Part shown: in pieces, positions 59,865-64,000 of the stretch
Layout: each line of letters begins with the position of its first letter
Position numbering within the stretch: position 1 is the stretch's first letter
Source: Shimia sagamensis
GTDB lineage: Bacteria; Pseudomonadota; Alphaproteobacteria; Rhodobacterales; Rhodobacteraceae
Assembly: GCF_900182745.1 (NCBI RefSeq)
Contig: NZ_FXTY01000006.1
Coordinates: 62,001 to 126,000 of the forward strand
Direction: 5' to 3'
DNA: 64,000 nt
Made by a program: the position numbers and the translations under genes
Notes under the pieces: generated by a model
What the model saw: only the letters and a program-made list of their open reading frames with translations
Told to the model about the DNA's origin: nothing
Database searches by the model: none

Positions 59865-60503
59865 ATGAACTATCGCACATCCCTTTGCGCCGCTGCGCTT
59901 TGTGCTCCCTTTGCCTTCGCCACCAGTGCCACCGCACAAGGTTGGAACTGGTCATACGGCGCGGACATGACGTCCGACTACATCGACTCAGGTGTTTCAA
60001 AGTCAGACGGCTTTGCGATCCAGCCTTGGGTCGAAGTCGAAAACAGTGGGTTCTATTTTGGAGCATGGGGCTCCAACGTCGACATCGGTACAGACGACAA
60101 ATGGCAATACGACCTTTACACAGGGTACCGCTCCAGTGTGGGCACTAACTTTGCCTATGATCTTGGCTTGGTTCGAAAATCCTACGACGACACCGGCTAT
60201 GACAGGAGCGAAGCCGCTGTGGGTTTGACCTATACGTTTTACAACGCCATGTACGTCAAAGGGTATGCCGCCTACGATTGGTCCAACAAGAATTACAACC
60301 GCTATGCGCAAGTTGGGTATGACATTGGCGACCGCTGGCGCACCTCCGCCCGCTACGGGGTCGATGACGGTGCGACAAGTGACTATTACTGGGACGTTGG
60401 GGCGGAATACGCTTTCACCGACACCATCTCGTTTGACATGCGCTATCACGGGCGTGATGGCGACGACGAAGGTGTGGTTGGCATGCTGAAATTTGCCTTC
60501 TAA
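59865..60503 (+). CDS. TorF family putative outer-membrane porin
   Basis: 212-aa outer-membrane beta-barrel protein. Signal peptide about 1-24 (ends TATSA/TAQ). The body shows alternating amphipathic strands with repeated aromatic pairs (WNWSYGADMTSDYIDSGVSKSD, YKGYAAYDWSNKNYNRYAQVGYDIG, GMLKFAF C-terminal Phe). DMTSDYIDSGVS near the start is the TorF/TIGR02001 signature (usually DYxFRGxSxT). ATG preceded by GAGAGGAAC. Own hairpin downstream. Confidence 0.85.
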   Translation: MNYRTSLCAAALCAPFAFATSATAQGWNWSYGADMTSDYIDSGVSKSDGFAIQPWVEVENSGFYFGAWGSNVDIGTDDKWQYDLYTGYRSSVGTNFAYDLGLVRKSYDDTGYDRSEAAVGLTYTFYNAMYVKGYAAYDWSNKNYNRYAQVGYDIGDRWRTSARYGVDDGATSDYYWDVGAEYAFTDTISFDMRYHGRDGDDEGVVGMLKFAF

Positions 60504-60518
60504 AACGCAAATTCTTGT

Positions 60519-60541
60519 GGGTGGCCAAGCTTTGGCCACCC
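60519..60541 (+). terminator. hairpin after the TorF porin gene
   Basis: GGGTGGCCA / TGGCCACCC perfect 9-bp stem, 5-nt AGCTT loop. No T-run follows, so termination efficiency is uncertain; it precedes the mre operon. Confidence 0.6.
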
Positions 60542-60583
60542 CTCGCGGCGGAATGTCGCCTTTGATTTATCACAGGTCTTTAA

Positions 60584-61708
<1,125 letters not shown>

Positions 61709-61787
61709 CCCGGCCTCTCAGCGCCGGTTTGGCGTCAGCCCTCCGGCGGTGTAGCATTACGCCCACCCCTATTGATCCGGAGGCACC

Positions 61788-62681
61788 TTGGCCAAAGATC
61801 GCACCCAGAGCGAGGATATTTCAGCACCGCTTCGGCGGCTGTTGCTGGGTGTGTTGATCCTCCTTCTGCTTGGCATCTTCTTGATCTGGCGCATCGACAG
61901 CCCGCGCGTCGAACGCTTCCGCGCACAGATCACCGACACTGTGGTGCCAAATTTTGACTGGGCGATGGCCCCCGTCACTGGCGCCATCAACATGCTGCGC
62001 AACTTCCAAAGCTACACCCGCATTGTCGAACAGAACCGCGACTTACGCCGCGAGTTGCAGGATATGAAGGCTTGGAAAGAAGCCGCGTTGCAGCTGGAAC
62101 AGGAAAACGCCCGCCTGCTGGATCTCAACAATGTGCGTCTTGATCCGCGCCTGACCTATGTCACCGGCGTTGTTCTGGCAGACAGCGGCTCTCCATTCCG
62201 CCAATCAGTGCTGCTCAACATCGGCGCACGGGACGGCATCATCGATGGCTGGGCCGCGATGGATGGCATCGGCCTTGTGGGCCGCATCTCCGGCGTGGGC
62301 CAATCCAGCTCCCGCGTGATGCTGCTGACCGACAGCTCTAGCCGCATTCCCGCCCGCATCCAACCGTCCGGGCAAACCGCGTTGATCGTGGGCGACAACT
62401 CCGTCGCGCCACATGTAGACTTTCTCGAAACACCCGACCTCGTGCGCCCTGGCGACCGGGTTGTGACCTCCGGTGACGGTGGTGTGTTCCCCGGCGGTCT
62501 GTTGATTGGTCAAGTTGCCGTGGATCCCTCCGGGCGTCTGCGCGTGCGCTTGGCTGCTGACTATGAGCGCCTCGAGTTTTTGCGTGTTTTGCGCCACCAC
62601 GGCCAAGAACGCCTCGACAGCCCTGGTTCCGTGATCGCACCAGACACCCCCGACGCCTTCTCGGAGACCACCGATGGCTGA
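61788..62681 (+). CDS. mreC: rod shape-determining protein MreC
   Basis: 297-aa bitopic membrane protein. Cytosolic N-terminus, one transmembrane helix (about 18-36, LLLGVLILLLLGIFLIWRI), a coiled coil (about 75-110, VEQNRDLRRELQDMKAWKE...), then the beta-barrel domain with GARDGIIDGWAAMDGIGLVGRI. It links MreB to the elongasome. TTG start at 61788 with a good GGAGG site. Overlaps mreD by 8 bases. Confidence 0.95.
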   Translation: MAKDRTQSEDISAPLRRLLLGVLILLLLGIFLIWRIDSPRVERFRAQITDTVVPNFDWAMAPVTGAINMLRNFQSYTRIVEQNRDLRRELQDMKAWKEAALQLEQENARLLDLNNVRLDPRLTYVTGVVLADSGSPFRQSVLLNIGARDGIIDGWAAMDGIGLVGRISGVGQSSSRVMLLTDSSSRIPARIQPSGQTALIVGDNSVAPHVDFLETPDLVRPGDRVVTSGDGGVFPGGLLIGQVAVDPSGRLRVRLAADYERLEFLRVLRHHGQERLDSPGSVIAPDTPDAFSETTDG

Positions 62682-63204
62682 CGCCGCTCTGTCCAACAAA
62701 GTGGTGATGCGCTGTGTCTTTACGGTCTTGTGCTTGATCCTGATCTTTGTGCATCTCTTGCCGCTGGAAACCACGCCCCGCCGCTGGGCTGGCCCTGAAT
62801 TTATGGTGGTTCTGGCCTTGGCGTGGTCTGTGCGCCAACCGGAGTATACGCCACCACTTCTGATCGCCGGCGTTTTCCTTCTTGCCGACTTCCTGCTTTT
62901 GCGCCCGCCGGGACTGGGCGCCGCGATCATGGTGTTTGCCTGCGAAATTCAACGCAGCCGCTCCCTGCGCCTGCGCGATGCCACCTTTGCCACCGAATGG
63001 CTCACCGCCGCCGCGATCATGCTTGCAATTACACTGGGCTATCGCCTGGTTGGCACCATCTTTTTACTGCCGCTGCCTTCCTTAGGTCTGATGCTGATGC
63101 AAACGATCATGAACATCGCCATTTATCCCGGTGTGGTGTTCCTGTCGCATCTGCTGTTTGGCGTGCGTCGCTCGTCTGTGCATGACACACTGGGGGCAAA
63201 CTGA
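62674..63204 (+). CDS. mreD: rod shape-determining protein MreD
   Basis: 176-aa integral membrane protein with about five or six segments (VFTVLCLILIFVHLLP, FMVVLALAWSV, LLIAGVFLLADFLL, LTAAAIMLAITLGYRL, LMQTIMNIAIYPGVVFLSHLL). Family is poorly conserved; identified by topology, ARRWAGPE-like RRWAGPEFMVV and operon position. Its stop overlaps the mrdA start by one base. Confidence 0.9.
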   Translation: MADAALSNKVVMRCVFTVLCLILIFVHLLPLETTPRRWAGPEFMVVLALAWSVRQPEYTPPLLIAGVFLLADFLLLRPPGLGAAIMVFACEIQRSRSLRLRDATFATEWLTAAAIMLAITLGYRLVGTIFLLPLPSLGLMLMQTIMNIAIYPGVVFLSHLLFGVRRSSVHDTLGAN

Positions 63205-64000
63205 TGCGCAACAAAACCCCAACCGAAGTCACCGAGATCCACACCCGCCTGTCTCGGCGTGCGCTCTTGTTGGGTGGCACCATGCTGGCCTTCATGACCG
63301 GTCTTGGTTTTCGCATGCGCCATTTGCAGCTCGATCAGGCTGACCAATACCGTCTGCTCGCCGAAGAAAATCGCATCAACATCCGCCTGATCCCCCCCGC
63401 CCGTGGCGAGATCTTTGACCGCAATGGCATTGTGTTGGCGCGCAACGAGCCGTCTTACCGCGTCACGCTTGTCCCCGAAGACGCAGGCAACGTGGACGCC
63501 GTGATCGACAAACTGGCCACTTTGGTGGAGCTCGACCCCAATGAACTGGACCGCGCTGTCACCGAAATGCGCCGCTCGCCACCGTTCCTGCCTGTCACCA
63601 TTGCTGACCGCGTCAGCTGGGATGAGCTTTCCCGCGTGGCCGTAAACACTCCGGCCTTGCCTGGCATCACACCCGAAGTGGGTCTCTCCCGCTACTATCC
63701 GCTGCGCGGCGACCTGGCCCACGTGCTGGGGTATGTAGGTCCGGTATCGGATTATGATCTGTCCAAGATTGACGATCCAGACCAGCTCCTTCGCATCCCG
63801 CGCTTTCAGATTGGCAAAGTCGGCCTCGAAGGCCGTATGGAGGATGATCTGCGCGGTGTGGCTGGCACCAAGCGGGTCGAAGTGAACGCCGTCGGCCGCA
63901 TCATGCGTGAGTTGGACCGCCGCGAAGGCGAACAGGGCGACGACATCCAGTTAACCATCGATCAGCAACTGCAATCGTACGCCCAAGCCCGCCTTGGCGA
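63204..64000 (+). CDS. mrdA: penicillin-binding protein 2, N-terminal part (cut by window edge)
   Basis: First ~265 codons only; the gene runs past the right edge. A membrane anchor is near 19-35 (RALLLGGTMLAFMTGLGF). The PBP dimerisation/pedestal region follows with RGEIFDRNGIVLARNEPSYRVTLVPE, GDLAHVLGYVGPVS, IGKVGLEGRMEDDLRG and QLTIDQQLQ. The transpeptidase domain with SxxK is beyond the edge. Class B PBP of the elongasome, last in the mreBCD group in view; rodA is expected next. Confidence 0.95.
   Translation, partial: MRNKTPTEVTEIHTRLSRRALLLGGTMLAFMTGLGFRMRHLQLDQADQYRLLAEENRINIRLIPPARGEIFDRNGIVLARNEPSYRVTLVPEDAGNVDAVIDKLATLVELDPNELDRAVTEMRRSPPFLPVTIADRVSWDELSRVAVNTPALPGITPEVGLSRYYPLRGDLAHVLGYVGPVSDYDLSKIDDPDQLLRIPRFQIGKVGLEGRMEDDLRGVAGTKRVEVNAVGRIMRELDRREGEQGDDIQLTIDQQLQSYAQARLG

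Noticed and set aside
57100-60000. Sulfatase maturation enzyme near the sulfatase
   Set aside because: No formylglycine-generating enzyme or radical-SAM maturase was found within the window; the nearby upstream gene is rlmJ.

Overview
This window looks like a chromosomal segment of a marine alphaproteobacterium of the Rhodobacterales (Roseobacter group). The evidence is the mreB-mreC-mreD-mrdA order, a PpiD-like foldase followed directly by trpE, a double cold-shock-domain protein followed by DUF192, an Mrp antiporter with fused A and B subunits, and marine traits such as a sulfatase, TorF-type porin and pyrimidine catabolism. No rRNA, CRISPR array, prophage or complete insertion sequence was seen. 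The species cannot be named from the sequence.

Layout. 1-2.6 kb: start of nadD (leftward, cut by the window edge), a YcnI/DUF1775 copper-type operon, two small secreted proteins, and a chimeric remnant joining nadD 5' sequence to the 3' end of a neighbouring gene. 2.7-6 kb: ettA, then an A+T-rich island with an unknown 271-aa protein and a REP-associated transposase (RAYT) beside an inverted pair of REP hairpins. 6-9.5 kb: small membrane proteins, an orphan BrnA-type antitoxin, a YciA-type thioesterase, a geranylgeranyl-reductase-family flavoprotein and trxC.

9.5-21.2 kb: a cluster for reductive pyrimidine catabolism. PreT/PreA reduce uracil or thymine, dihydropyrimidinase opens the ring, and an M20 amidohydrolase removes the carbamoyl group. 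An NMT1-type ABC importer, a GNAT enzyme and an 86-aa unknown protein lie in the same block. Two tandem RutR-type TetR regulators sit in the middle, and palindromes matching the RutR operator lie before the M20 gene and before preT.

21.5-36 kb: housekeeping genes (cspA, DJ-1 family and LysR pair, tRNA-Pro, DUF192, double CSD, pdxH, fabI, LysE, L,D-transpeptidase, gpt, aminotransferase, ppiD-like, trpE, a frameshifted VOC gene, cpdB). 36-47.7 kb: an RND efflux pair and a complete Mrp Na+/H+ antiporter operon.

47.7-58.7 kb: the most unusual block. It is a tightly overlapping operon of a secreted HAD phosphatase, MoxR ATPase, DUF58, a DUF4381-like protein, two VWA (Bat) proteins, BatD and a periplasmic octaheme cytochrome with a repeat C-terminus, preceded by a periplasmic sulfatase. 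58.9-64 kb: rlmJ, a TorF-type porin and the cell-shape operon mreBCD-mrdA, cut by the right edge.
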